The position numbers and the translations under genes are program-made. This document shows positions 1 through 9,130 of a stretch of 64,000 bases of DNA, in pieces (within the stretch, counting starts at the first letter, position 1; every line of letters starts with the position of its first letter). A model generated the notes under the pieces. It had not been told where the DNA came from, searched no databases, and saw only the letters and a list, made by a program, of their open reading frames with translations. Source of the stretch: Flavivirga amylovorans (GTDB taxonomy: Bacteria; Bacteroidota; Bacteroidia; Flavobacteriales; Flavobacteriaceae); assembly GCF_030540875.1 (NCBI RefSeq), contig NZ_JAUOEM010000001.1, positions 186,001 to 250,000 of the forward strand, written 5' to 3'.

Positions 1-576
1 TATTTCTGTATATGTAAATTTTTGTTTTAAGACTTTTAATTGCATTTCTACCGTCCAACCATAGGTTTTGTCTTCCATGTTAAGCGCTAATAGTTTCTCA
101 TACTTTATGGCTCTAAAAGGACCTAAATCTGTGAATTTTGCACGAAAAAATAACGTCATTAAATTAGTTGCTAGCCAATTACCGAAAATTTGAGGGGACG
201 TCATAGAACCCTGTTCTCTAAGTCGCTTTACACGAGCACCTATTACAAAATCTATATCGTCATTTATAATAGGATCGATAATTTTGGTTAACTCCTCAGG
301 GTAATCGCTATAATCACCATCTAAAAACACAATAATATCTGGGTTTTTTTCTTGATTTGCGATATAATCCATCCCCTTTAAACAAGCATATCCGTAACCT
401 TTATTAGGTTCTTTTAAAACTGTTGCGCCTGCTTTTTTTGCATTAACTTCGGTGTCATCAGTAGAGTTGTTACTCACTACGATAACTTCATCAACAGCAG
501 TTGGAATATCATTAATTACATTGGCAATTGATTCTGCTTCGTTATAAGCAGGTATGATAACTTTTATATGATTCAT
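1..576 (-). CDS. Glycosyltransferase family 2 (C-terminus off window)
   Basis: The visible 192 codons begin at ATG 576 and run off the left edge. They show the GT-A fold of family 2: PAYNEAESI near residue 10, a SNNSTDDT turn near 36, and the metal and nucleotide-sugar binding DGD in FLDGDYSDYPEEL near 90. This resembles polyprenyl-phosphate (DPM1-like) glycosyltransferases that build glycan precursors at the inner membrane. The acceptor and sugar cannot be read. The start overlaps the stop of the upstream MORN-repeat gene by 4 bp (ATGA), so the two are probably translated together. Confidence 0.85.
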   Translation of the reverse strand, partial: MNHIKVIIPAYNEAESIANVINDIPTAVDEVIVVSNNSTDDTEVNAKKAGATVLKEPNKGYGYACLKGMDYIANQEKNPDIIVFLDGDYSDYPEELTKIIDPIINDDIDFVIGARVKRLREQGSMTSPQIFGNWLATNLMTLFFRAKFTDLGPFRAIKYEKLLALNMEDKTYGWTVEMQLKVLKQKFTYTEI

Positions 577-1055
577 TGAAGATCAGATAGATTGTTTTCT
601 TTTCTGAAAGACTTGTAATCCGTCCATTCATTAATTTTTTTACCAGCTTTATATTTTCTTGCAGAAACCAATTTTTCGTTTTTATACATCAAACAATAAC
701 CGTTTTTTTGATTATCTTTTAATTGGCATTTATGATTGATTTTTTCCATATCATCATAAAACAGCCACCAATTATTTTTTTTACCATTAATGTAATGGCC
801 CTCCATTTTTTTATTACCATTAACGGTGTAAAAGTACCAATATTTTATAGGTTTATCCTGTTGAAAATGACCTTCTTTTTCAATATGGCCGTTTGCATGA
901 TAAAACGTCCAATATTTAATTTTCTTATTATTTTGTATCCACCCTTCAGATTTTAAATTACCGTTGTCGTAATATGTTTTCTTATACGACTTTTGAGCAT
1001 TAATATTTATACTAATGAATAAAACTAAACTGAATACTACTACCGAATACTTCAA
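573..1055 (-). CDS. Secreted MORN-variant repeat protein
   Basis: A 160-residue protein with an N-terminal signal peptide (MKYSVVVFSLVLFISININA, cleavage before Q21). The mature part is five or so copies of a roughly 22-residue unit of the form YYxNGxxKxEGxxxxxKKxxxWxxY. These are MORN_2/YwqK-type repeats, usually described as toxin-antitoxin-like or cell-envelope proteins, with no established reaction. It ends 4 bp inside the glycosyltransferase gene and starts 1 bp after the polyferredoxin stop, so it is part of a minus-strand run from 3954. Function is not known; periplasmic or surface location is inferred from the signal peptide. Confidence 0.8.
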   Translation of the reverse strand: MKYSVVVFSLVLFISININAQKSYKKTYYDNGNLKSEGWIQNNKKIKYWTFYHANGHIEKEGHFQQDKPIKYWYFYTVNGNKKMEGHYINGKKNNWWLFYDDMEKINHKCQLKDNQKNGYCLMYKNEKLVSARKYKAGKKINEWTDYKSFRKENNLSDLQ

Positions 1056-1056
1056 A

Positions 1057-2646
1057 CTATTTCTTATTAACTAAGTCCATTAAATCAACATCGTTTCCTA
1101 GTAATATTTCCGTTGGGTTGATACGCCCTTCCATAGTATCGTTTTCTAGCTTTAAAACACCTCTTGGACATACTGCGCTACAAATACCGCAACCAACGCA
1201 GCTTGAACGTACTATGTTTTCTCCCTTTTGAGCATAAGCACGAACATCGATTCCCATTTCACAACTGTTAGAGCAGTTACCACAAGAAATACATTGTCCG
1301 CCGTTGGTTGTAATTCTAAATTTAGAGAATAAGCGTTGTTGAAATCCTAAAATAGCAGCCATTGGGCATCCAAAACGACACCAGGATCTATTTCCTAAAA
1401 TAGGATAAAACCCCGTGCCAATAACACCAGAGAAAATTGACCCTATGTAAACGCCATAAGCAGAACGTAAGGCACTTCCTTTTATAAAGAAGACGTTGTC
1501 TGTGGTGCCAGTAAAGTGCATAATTACCAATAATGCAATAACTACAAAGTAACCGATAGCTCCATATTTAGCATCTCTACCAAACTCTTTACGTTTAAAA
1601 TACATAACGCCAGCGAAAACTAAAGTTAAAAATCCAATAACTAAACCTATAAATAGGCCTTTAGTCAGCCAAAAAGCATTATGATCATAACCTAAATAAG
1701 TATATACCATGGCAACCGTCATGACTACAGAAAAGACAAGAACTGTATGAATTAACCAACGCTCTAATTTCCAGGCGGACATTTTTTTAGAAGATAATTG
1801 CCTAAAAGAATCACCAGCAGTTTCGGCTAATCCACCACAACCACAAACCCAAGAACAATACCAGCGTTTTCCATATTTATAAGTTAAAATAGGCGTGATA
1901 ACAAAAATAGAAATGATACCAAATAATATGAGCCCTAAACCAATATTTCCATTAGACAGAAATCCTTTAACGGACCATTCATCAAAAATATAATAATTAA
2001 GAGGCCATACACTTTTTAGATCATAATAAGGTAGGTCAGAATTCATAACATACATAAATTCTGGAATCAGAAAAGCAAAACCTAATTGAAAAAACATAAC
2101 AGATACTGTTCGTAATTGTTCATATCTGTTGTGTCTGTATTTAAGCATGAATTTATATCCAAAAGCCAAAATAGCGATTGTGTATAGTGTACCATAAACA
2201 AACCACTGACTGGCGTTTCTTCCACTTAATAAATTACTTAAAGGATCAAAAAGTGAAATGAGACCAGTATTAGAAGCACCATCTTTACCCAATCCTAAAT
2301 ACTGCGGGTAAAAATATAATACAATGTAAAATGCTGTTAAAATAACGCCAAGAATCCAACCCCAAACACCTCGGGAGGATATCGATTTAAACCAAATACC
2401 GTCATTTTTAATACCTTCTAATTTCGTTAAATAGGCATCTCTTGAATATATTAAGATACCTACAGATATGAAGCCTAATGATAAGGTTAAGAATAATCCC
2501 TTGTTGGGAAAGTTGGTATTAAATAAAGCGAGTACTAATATAAATAACCCTAAAATACCAATCGCTAAAGCTACTTTTTGTTTGTTTGAAATGTCTACAG
2601 CATCTGGTTTCGCTAAAGACATACTATGATTTATTTTATTGCTCAT
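1057..2646 (-). CDS. Membrane polyferredoxin (NapH/NosR/CcoG-like 4Fe-4S protein)
   Basis: A 529-residue protein with about ten hydrophobic membrane segments. A cysteine-rich loop CSWVCGCGG lies near residue 264, a CRFGCP motif follows a late membrane segment, and two ferredoxin clusters sit near residues 449 (CISCGNCSNSC) and 481 (CVGCGICSAVC). This is the architecture of NapH/NosR/FixG proteins, which move electrons across or along the inner membrane. The upstream gene, 9 bp away, is an FAD/NAD oxidoreductase, so the pair may form one electron-transfer module. The terminal acceptor is not identifiable; no nap, nos or cco genes are in view. Confidence 0.85.
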   Translation of the reverse strand: MSNKINHSMSLAKPDAVDISNKQKVALAIGILGLFILVLALFNTNFPNKGLFLTLSLGFISVGILIYSRDAYLTKLEGIKNDGIWFKSISSRGVWGWILGVILTAFYIVLYFYPQYLGLGKDGASNTGLISLFDPLSNLLSGRNASQWFVYGTLYTIAILAFGYKFMLKYRHNRYEQLRTVSVMFFQLGFAFLIPEFMYVMNSDLPYYDLKSVWPLNYYIFDEWSVKGFLSNGNIGLGLILFGIISIFVITPILTYKYGKRWYCSWVCGCGGLAETAGDSFRQLSSKKMSAWKLERWLIHTVLVFSVVMTVAMVYTYLGYDHNAFWLTKGLFIGLVIGFLTLVFAGVMYFKRKEFGRDAKYGAIGYFVVIALLVIMHFTGTTDNVFFIKGSALRSAYGVYIGSIFSGVIGTGFYPILGNRSWCRFGCPMAAILGFQQRLFSKFRITTNGGQCISCGNCSNSCEMGIDVRAYAQKGENIVRSSCVGCGICSAVCPRGVLKLENDTMEGRINPTEILLGNDVDLMDLVNKK

Positions 2647-2655
2647 GATATATTT

Positions 2656-3954
2656 TTATACAGTTTGTAATTCGTTTTTAAATGCAGAATGAATATCAAC
2701 TTCATAAGTTTTGTAAAACTCTGGGTCGAAATTAGCTTCTGCTAAATGTGCTATAACATAATCAACATCTCTTTTTTCTGTAAGCCATGTATCAAATATG
2801 CCGTGTCTCATTCTAATGCCAAAGGTATTTATACCTAAAAATTCATTAGTATTTTTATTATAGCATACCGTAATGCATTTGGTGTCGTCTGCATGTTTCC
2901 AGTGAAAATGTGCTTCGTTTTCTCTAGGTTTCGCAAATACCCATCCGTAAGTTTGATATTCGATATCTAAAAATTTGGCCGAGTTAAACCAATGTCCAGG
3001 ATTGTATTGAATGCGATTGCCACAAATGGTTTGCGCCACTGTTTCACCCATCATACGACCTGTGTACCACACAGCTTCAATGGGGCGACGACCATTAATA
3101 CCTTCATGCTGTTCGGCACAATCACCAATAGCATATACATCTTGAATGCTGGTTTCTAGAAAACGATTGACTTTAACACCGCGACCAATTTCGATGTCCG
3201 AATCTTTTATAAAATCAATATTAGGAGACACCCCGGCAGTAAGACCAACAACATCACAAGTAATTTCTTCACCAGTTTCTTGTATGATGATGGATTTTAC
3301 TTTGCCATTTTCATCAGAAATGATCTCCTTTAAATTATTACCTAATCTTAAATCTATATGATGGTTCTTTATATGTCTATTAATCATGGTTGATTCCCCT
3401 TCAGGTAAAACACCATTCCAGAAACTGTTTTCTCTAACTAAAAAGGTAACAGGAATATTACGACTGTTTAACATCTCGGCAAGCTCGATACCTATTAAAC
3501 CGCCTCCAACAATAACAGCTCGTTTGCATACTTTATTATTGGGTGCATAACGCTCTAAGTTATCTAAATCCTGTTTATGATACATTCCCATAACACCATC
3601 TAAATCTTGACCAGGCCACCCAAATTTATTAGGTTTACTTCCTGTGGCAATAATAAGTTTGTCATATTGTAAAGAACCTCCATCAGCAAATTGTAATGTT
3701 TTGCTCTTCGTTTCTATATTTTTAACATATCCTTTTTTAAGATGAATTCTATTCTTTTCCCAGAACCAATCTTCGTAAGGTTGTGTGTGTTCAAATTTCA
3801 TATGCCCCATATATACATACATAAGAGCAGTACGTGAAAAGAAATAATCTGTTTCTGCAGATACAATGGTAATTTGTTTGTCTGATAATTTACGAATATG
3901 TCTAGCAGCAGTGACGCCCGAAATTCCGTTTCCTATAATAACAATGTGTTCCAT
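2656..3954 (-). CDS. FAD-dependent NAD(P)-disulfide-type oxidoreductase
   Basis: A 432-residue flavoprotein of the pyridine nucleotide-disulfide oxidoreductase superfamily. The first Rossmann motif GNGISGVTAARHI is at residues 8-20, a second dinucleotide motif VGGGLIGIELAE lies near 150, and the FAD closing motif VYAIGDCAE lies near 270. It lacks a redox CxxC, so it resembles NirB N-terminal, rubredoxin- or ferredoxin-reductase types. It is first in the minus-strand run with the polyferredoxin, and the likely role is passing electrons from NAD(P)H to that protein. Its start is ATG 3954. A divergent promoter region of about 290 bp separates it from the DUF547 gene. Confidence 0.85.
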   Translation of the reverse strand: MEHIVIIGNGISGVTAARHIRKLSDKQITIVSAETDYFFSRTALMYVYMGHMKFEHTQPYEDWFWEKNRIHLKKGYVKNIETKSKTLQFADGGSLQYDKLIIATGSKPNKFGWPGQDLDGVMGMYHKQDLDNLERYAPNNKVCKRAVIVGGGLIGIELAEMLNSRNIPVTFLVRENSFWNGVLPEGESTMINRHIKNHHIDLRLGNNLKEIISDENGKVKSIIIQETGEEITCDVVGLTAGVSPNIDFIKDSDIEIGRGVKVNRFLETSIQDVYAIGDCAEQHEGINGRRPIEAVWYTGRMMGETVAQTICGNRIQYNPGHWFNSAKFLDIEYQTYGWVFAKPRENEAHFHWKHADDTKCITVCYNKNTNEFLGINTFGIRMRHGIFDTWLTEKRDVDYVIAHLAEANFDPEFYKTYEVDIHSAFKNELQTV

Positions 3955-4243
3955 CTGTTAGTCGTTATTTGTTATGTATTGTAAAATGCAATTCTCCAAA
4001 AACACATTGGGTTGTATGTGTTGATTTGGTAAGAGCATTTTATAAAATCTAAATGTGCTTGGGTTTATGTCGAAACTAAAGATAAGAACTTAATGTGAGT
4101 GAGTATATTTAGAATTAGTATAAATTACTTTTGGTTGTAAGTTTTGAAATGAAATTTAGACGTGAAAAATTTTATGTTTTTTTTGAAAGTTTGTTAAAAT
4201 CATTCAGACTGAAGCAACGTTGAAAATTAATAAACATATAAAA

Positions 4244-4957
4244 ATGAAGAATATAAGTATCATAGTATTAATGTTTTTTGGAAGCCTGTCGCTTTCGGCA
4301 CAAGGTTTAAATGTCTTCTTTGAAAAAGCAGATAGCTTCTTTAAAGCTAACGTAGCAAATGGCAAAGTAGCTTATTCAAAAATTAACGCTAATAAAGAAG
4401 CTCTTAACGAAGTTTTAAAATTAGCAGAAACAGTTTCAGTATCAAAAAGCGATGCTGAAAATTACCAGGCATTTTGGATTAATGCTTATAATTTATCAGT
4501 GATAAAAGGTATTATAAACAATTATCCAACAAAATCACCTTTAGACCATGCTGGTTTTTTTGATAAAACAACTTACAGTTTAGGAGGTAAGAAAATCACT
4601 TTAAATGATATTGAACATAAGCTATTAAGAGCACAATTTAATGATGCCCGTTTCCATTTTGTATTAGTATGTGGTGCTTTAGGATGTCCTCCTCTAATTA
4701 ACAAAGCATACTTGCCAAGTACATTAAATGCACAGATGGATGTACAAACTAAAAAAGCATTGAATGGTAGTTTTTTAAAGGTAAATACTAAGAAAAAACG
4801 AGTTCAAGCATCACAAATAATGGAGTGGTATAAAAAAGATTTTACTATGAATGGTAAAACGGAAATAGACTTTATTAATACCTACAGAACAGAAAAAATA
4901 CCCAATAACTTTAAATTAAGTTACTTTCCATACAATTGGACTGTAAATAAACAATAA
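4244..4957 (+). CDS. DUF547 secreted protein
   Basis: A 237-residue protein with a signal peptide (MKNISIIVLMFFGSLSLSAQ). I place the start at ATG 4244 because that is where the signal peptide begins; a longer frame opens at a TTG at 4220 and adds only eight charged residues. DUF547 hallmarks are clear: YQAFWINAYNLSVIKGII near residue 80 and RFHFVLVCGALGCPPL near 140. The family has no proven reaction; the conserved Cys and His suggest a catalytic or metal site. It is followed at 30 bp by an outer-membrane barrel gene and probably shares its transcript. Confidence 0.85.
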   Translation: MKNISIIVLMFFGSLSLSAQGLNVFFEKADSFFKANVANGKVAYSKINANKEALNEVLKLAETVSVSKSDAENYQAFWINAYNLSVIKGIINNYPTKSPLDHAGFFDKTTYSLGGKKITLNDIEHKLLRAQFNDARFHFVLVCGALGCPPLINKAYLPSTLNAQMDVQTKKALNGSFLKVNTKKKRVQASQIMEWYKKDFTMNGKTEIDFINTYRTEKIPNNFKLSYFPYNWTVNKQ

Positions 4958-4987
4958 AATCAAATATCAAACAAAAAATAGAATAAG

Positions 4988-5890
4988 ATGAAAAGAATCA
5001 TATTAACATTGCTAGTAATAACAGCCATATCATTTTCTGGTATTTCACAGGAAGATCAAGAAAGCCAAGGAAGTGTTATTCAAACATATACACCATCAAA
5101 ACTTTTAAAGAAAGGACAATGGGATATCAAGTGGTTTAATAATTTATATACAGAAACTAAAAGTAAATTTAATGGTGTGAAAAGTGATAAAGCGCGAGAA
5201 ACATATTTTACATCAACAGTAGACATTTTTACAGGAGTTTCAAGTAAAAATAACTTTAATGTAGGGGTGTTACTTGAGTTTCGTTCTAATGCTGTAGCAG
5301 GGAGAGATGCTTTGGATGTCTTTTCTTTTGATGGAGAACGAGGTACGGCACGTTCAGGATTTACATCTATCGCTCCAGCGATAAAATTTAACCCTATTAA
5401 AAGTGTATCAAACTTTACGATTCAAACGGCCTTTCATATTCCTTTAGTTGATAATGAATCTGAAGATTTTTTACCAGTAAATAATGGTAACGGCGTATTT
5501 TTAGATCAAAATGGATTTATATTTCAAAACAGATTTTTCTACGATTATAGTTTTGCAGGAGGCGATTGGCAATTATTTTCTGAGTTGAATACGGAGTATA
5601 ATTTTGGAAAGAAAGAAGATAGTTTTGCAAATGATAGTTTTCGTTTAACTCCAGGTGTGTTTTTAAGCTATTTTCCAAGTTCTAAATTTACCATTTTAGC
5701 TTTAGTACAACATTCCCAATTGATTGATGCAGGTAATGATTTTGAACAAGATTTTACTGCTTTAGGAGGTGGTGTAAAGTACCAGTTAACAGATGTTTTA
5801 AATATTGAAACACTATATACGAACTTTGTTCGCGGGAATGATACAGGATTAGGTCAAACATTTAACATAGGCCTGAGAGCATTGTTTTAA
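4988..5890 (+). CDS. Putative outer-membrane beta-barrel protein
   Basis: A 300-residue protein with a signal peptide (MKRIILTLLVITAISFSGISQ). The mature part alternates hydrophobic and polar residues and is rich in aromatic residues. It ends in GLGQTFNIGLRALF, a terminal beta-strand with a C-terminal Phe, as expected for a Bam substrate. Family assignment is uncertain; it looks like the Bacteroidota transporter-like barrels. Context with the preceding DUF547 gene suggests a paired envelope function. The substrate is unknown. Confidence 0.65.
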   Translation: MKRIILTLLVITAISFSGISQEDQESQGSVIQTYTPSKLLKKGQWDIKWFNNLYTETKSKFNGVKSDKARETYFTSTVDIFTGVSSKNNFNVGVLLEFRSNAVAGRDALDVFSFDGERGTARSGFTSIAPAIKFNPIKSVSNFTIQTAFHIPLVDNESEDFLPVNNGNGVFLDQNGFIFQNRFFYDYSFAGGDWQLFSELNTEYNFGKKEDSFANDSFRLTPGVFLSYFPSSKFTILALVQHSQLIDAGNDFEQDFTALGGGVKYQLTDVLNIETLYTNFVRGNDTGLGQTFNIGLRALF

Positions 5891-5929
5891 TGATTATAGT
5901 AATTTAGGAGTTTATAAAATGTATGCTAA

Positions 5930-6934
5930 ATGAAAATTAATAAACTCCTATTTGCATTTTCGGTTTTACTTCTCCAGTCTTGTACTTCTCAAACTAAAAA
6001 AATTAACGGTGTTAGCTTTGTCGCTTCCAGAGAGGTAATTGATCAGAGTCATATTAAACCTGTGGTTAATGTAAATGCTAATTATGCTGCGGTGATGCCC
6101 TTTGGGTTTATTAAGAATTTAAACCACTCAGAAATAATATTTAATACAAATAAACAGTGGTTTGGAGAAACCAAAAAAGGAGCAAAACAGTATATCGAAG
6201 CACTTTATAAGTCGAATATAAAAGTGATGCTAAAGCCTCAGATTTGGGTGTGGCAGGGTGAGTTTACTGGGTTTATAGAAATGAAAAATGAGACAGATTG
6301 GGGCGTATTGGAAAGATCATATTCAAAGTTTATTCTAGAATATGCTCAATTAGCTCAAGATATGAAAGTTGATATATTTTGTATTGGAACCGAACTTGAA
6401 AAATTTATTGATAATAGACCCAGATATTGGAAAAGCTTAATAGTTGAAGTAAAGAAATTATATAAGGGCAAACTAACATATGCAGCTAATTGGGATGAAT
6501 TTAAACGGACACCTTTTTGGAACGATTTAGATTATATAGGAGTTGATGCTTATTTTCCAGTGAGCTCTAGCAAAACACCAACACTTAACGAGTGTTTAGA
6601 AGGATGGAAAAAGCATACACAAACGATATCGGAAATTTCTAGTAAGAATAATAAACCAATTTTATTTACTGAATTTGGTTATAGAAGTGTAGATTATTCA
6701 GGAAAAGAACCTTGGAAAAGTGACAGAAGTATGAATCAAGTGAATCTTGAAGCGCAAATAAATACAACGCAAGCACTTTTTGAAACATTTTGGAAAGAAG
6801 ATTGGTTTTCTGGAGGGTTTGTTTGGAAGTGGTTTCATAATCATAGTAAATCTGGAGGAGAAAATAATTCACAATTTACACCTCAAAATAAACCTGTTGA
6901 AGATTTAATAAGAAGACAGTATCACTTAAAATGA
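5930..6934 (+). CDS. GH113-like glycoside hydrolase lipoprotein
   Basis: A 334-residue lipoprotein: the lipobox LLLQSC places the lipidated cysteine at residue 18. The remainder is a TIM barrel like that of glycoside hydrolase family 113 (beta-mannanase type). Candidate catalytic acids are Glu155 in CIGTELEKF and Glu248 in LFTEFGYRS, at the ends of predicted strands 4 and 7. It would act on the outer leaflet or cell surface on a beta-linked glycan. Substrate specificity cannot be read, and some Bacteroidota homologues may act on endogenous envelope glycans. The stop overlaps the next gene by 4 bp, so they are co-translated. Confidence 0.8.
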   Translation: MKINKLLFAFSVLLLQSCTSQTKKINGVSFVASREVIDQSHIKPVVNVNANYAAVMPFGFIKNLNHSEIIFNTNKQWFGETKKGAKQYIEALYKSNIKVMLKPQIWVWQGEFTGFIEMKNETDWGVLERSYSKFILEYAQLAQDMKVDIFCIGTELEKFIDNRPRYWKSLIVEVKKLYKGKLTYAANWDEFKRTPFWNDLDYIGVDAYFPVSSSKTPTLNECLEGWKKHTQTISEISSKNNKPILFTEFGYRSVDYSGKEPWKSDRSMNQVNLEAQINTTQALFETFWKEDWFSGGFVWKWFHNHSKSGGENNSQFTPQNKPVEDLIRRQYHLK

Positions 6935-7656
6935 AAAATATAAAACACATCATTATATGTTTTTTGGTTTCAGTTTCTTGCTCAAATGATGATGAGGTAA
7001 TTTTAACTTTATCAGAATATATACAAGGAAGGACAACTGAAATGGGAGCTGTTATAGCTTGCGCTGCCAGTGATGAAGCTAATGGTGATGTTTTAACCTT
7101 TTATTATCCAGAATCTGGCGCAACCGATATCAGATTTTACCAAACGGATGATGCCAATGTTGATAACAGTAATTTTTCAAATTATTTCAGAGTATTATTA
7201 AATAATGATCCTTTTTTTAATGGGTATTTAGGTAAGTTTACACAAGCTGCTATTACCGAAAAATGGATTGTTATTACGTTTGAATTGGACGGAGAAATTA
7301 AAATGTCTAACCCTATTAGAACTAAGCAAATTTCAAAGCCAACTGTTTGGAGTAACGATGTAGATATTAATCAAGATGTGTCAGGGATGCCTAGCTTTAC
7401 TTGGGTTGATAACCCTGTTGGAGATAATACTATTTATTTTCAAGTAATTTCTGATGATCAAAATAACCTGCTATCAGGCACTTATACTTATCAAAACTAT
7501 TTTCAATATTACGATACTAGCAATGTCGTTTTAAACATTACTACAGAAACACCCCAGTCTTTAGTCTTAAATAATACTTATAACTTCACCTTAATGGATG
7601 TAAGTGAAGACAATTGGGTGAATTTTGTTATTAATAAAACTTTTACCTCCCAGTGA
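6931..7656 (+). CDS. Hypothetical lipoprotein
   Basis: A 241-residue protein with a lipoprotein signal ending SVSC at Cys17, followed by acidic SNDDE, a sequence often associated with surface export of Bacteroidota lipoproteins. I do not recognise the mature domain; it has beta-rich, immunoglobulin-like spacing and no catalytic motif. It is joined by a 4-bp overlap to the GH113-like gene upstream and by a 4-bp GTGA overlap to the BamA-like gene downstream. It is therefore part of a tightly coupled operon. Confidence 0.7.
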   Translation: MKNIKHIIICFLVSVSCSNDDEVILTLSEYIQGRTTEMGAVIACAASDEANGDVLTFYYPESGATDIRFYQTDDANVDNSNFSNYFRVLLNNDPFFNGYLGKFTQAAITEKWIVITFELDGEIKMSNPIRTKQISKPTVWSNDVDINQDVSGMPSFTWVDNPVGDNTIYFQVISDDQNNLLSGTYTYQNYFQYYDTSNVVLNITTETPQSLVLNNTYNFTLMDVSEDNWVNFVINKTFTSQ

Positions 7657-8924
7657 AAAGAATTATAACTATTATTTTACTGTTGCTTTTTGCATTTTCT
7701 TATGCACAAGAACAAAGTATTTATAAAATTGATATAGAAGGGAATAAAAGAACCAGAACAGCATTCTTAAAAAGGTTAGCTTTTGTAAAAGAAGGTAGTA
7801 TTTTAGATTCTACTAAAATAACTTCAGATATAAGACGCTTAAAGTTACTGCCTTCGGTAGCAAACGCAGAATATAAATTAGAGTCTATAGGCAATGGAAA
7901 ACAGCATTTAACTTATATTATAGAAGAGAATTTTGCCATTATTCCTGGGCTAAATATAGCTACAGATAATAACGGAGAATTTGCTTATAGAGTCTCGCTA
8001 TTTGATTTTAATTTTTTAGGTAGAAATCAGATAATAGGCGGTTTTTACAGCAGAGATGTATTTAATTCTTATGGGGCTTTTTGGGAAGCACCAAACCTAT
8101 TTACCCGTAAATTAGGAATAGGAATAAATTACCAAAACTTGGTGTCTCAAGAGCCTGTTTTTTTTAATAATGGTAGTGATGTAAATTATAAATTTGATTA
8201 TAAAGCATTTGAAATTAAACTTCAGTATGAACCAAATTTTCATAACCGGTTAGAGTTCGGTTTAAATATTGATTCAGAAGACTATAGTTTTTTAGAAGGT
8301 AATTTGCCTATTGGCACCCCTTCACAATTAAATGCTAACAAAATATCTGTCATTGGTGAATATGAATACAATAATATCAATATATTCTATCAGTATCAAG
8401 ATGGTTTTAGAAGTATTCTAACATATAGGTTTGTTACTGGTAACAAAGGAGAAAATGATCTTTTAAGAAATTTCTTTATAGGTAGAAATGATTTTGAATA
8501 TTTTAAAAGAATAGGAGACAGAGGTCATTGGGCGAATAGGTTGCGGTTGGCTTACGCATCTAATGATGATACCCCTTTTGCACCTTTTGCTGTAGATAAT
8601 CAGTTAAATATTAGAGGCGCAGGTAACACTATTGATAGAGGGACCGCAGCCATAGTTCTCAATACTGAATATAGACAGACCTTATATGAGAAAGGCTGGT
8701 TTGTATTACAAGGTAATGCCTTTGTTGATGCAGGGTCTTGGAGAACTCCAGGAGGTGATTTAGGAGAGTTGTTTGATGGTAGTACGATTAAATTTTATCC
8801 AGGTCTAGGAATTAGGTTTATACATAAAAGGATTTTTAATGCTGTTTTTAGGTTGGACTATGGCTATGGAATAGGTGATGACGCCACCAATGGTATTGTT
8901 TTTGGAATTGGACAATACTTTTAA
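7653..8924 (+). CDS. BamA/TamA-like outer-membrane protein (copy 1)
   Basis: A 423-residue protein beginning at GTG 7653, chosen because it gives a signal peptide (MKRIITIILLLLFAFSYAQ) and a GTGA overlap with the preceding stop. Residues about 20-80 form a single POTRA domain (IYKIDIEGNKRTRTAFLKR). The rest is an Omp85-type barrel with the conserved RGAGNTIDRG loop near 320, ending in IVFGIGQYF with a terminal Phe. BamA proper has five POTRA domains and about 800 residues, so this is a shortened Omp85 relative, perhaps for inserting or translocating a specific client such as the neighbouring lipoproteins. Confidence 0.8.
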   Translation: MKRIITIILLLLFAFSYAQEQSIYKIDIEGNKRTRTAFLKRLAFVKEGSILDSTKITSDIRRLKLLPSVANAEYKLESIGNGKQHLTYIIEENFAIIPGLNIATDNNGEFAYRVSLFDFNFLGRNQIIGGFYSRDVFNSYGAFWEAPNLFTRKLGIGINYQNLVSQEPVFFNNGSDVNYKFDYKAFEIKLQYEPNFHNRLEFGLNIDSEDYSFLEGNLPIGTPSQLNANKISVIGEYEYNNINIFYQYQDGFRSILTYRFVTGNKGENDLLRNFFIGRNDFEYFKRIGDRGHWANRLRLAYASNDDTPFAPFAVDNQLNIRGAGNTIDRGTAAIVLNTEYRQTLYEKGWFVLQGNAFVDAGSWRTPGGDLGELFDGSTIKFYPGLGIRFIHKRIFNAVFRLDYGYGIGDDATNGIVFGIGQYF

Positions 8925-9130
8925 TCGAAAAGAACGTTTCTTGACTTTTCTTTGAAGAAAAAGTGATGCATTTCGTTTCTAAATGAAGTCTTTTTAAGGA
9001 TGATACATCCTACTATATAATAAAAAGACCAAATATGGGGGACAAATGATGATTTTGTAGTAAATCATTAAAAGTCTAAAAGAGTTCGTTTTAAAAGTTT
9101 TATTTTTAATGCATGATTTTGCCCTTTTAT

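Noticed and set aside
573-1055. MORN-repeat protein as toxin-antitoxin component
   Set aside because: The YwqK-like label is sometimes used, but there is no partner gene and there is a signal peptide.
4220-4243. TTG start for the DUF547 gene
   Set aside because: It adds eight charged residues before a perfect signal peptide starting at ATG 4244.
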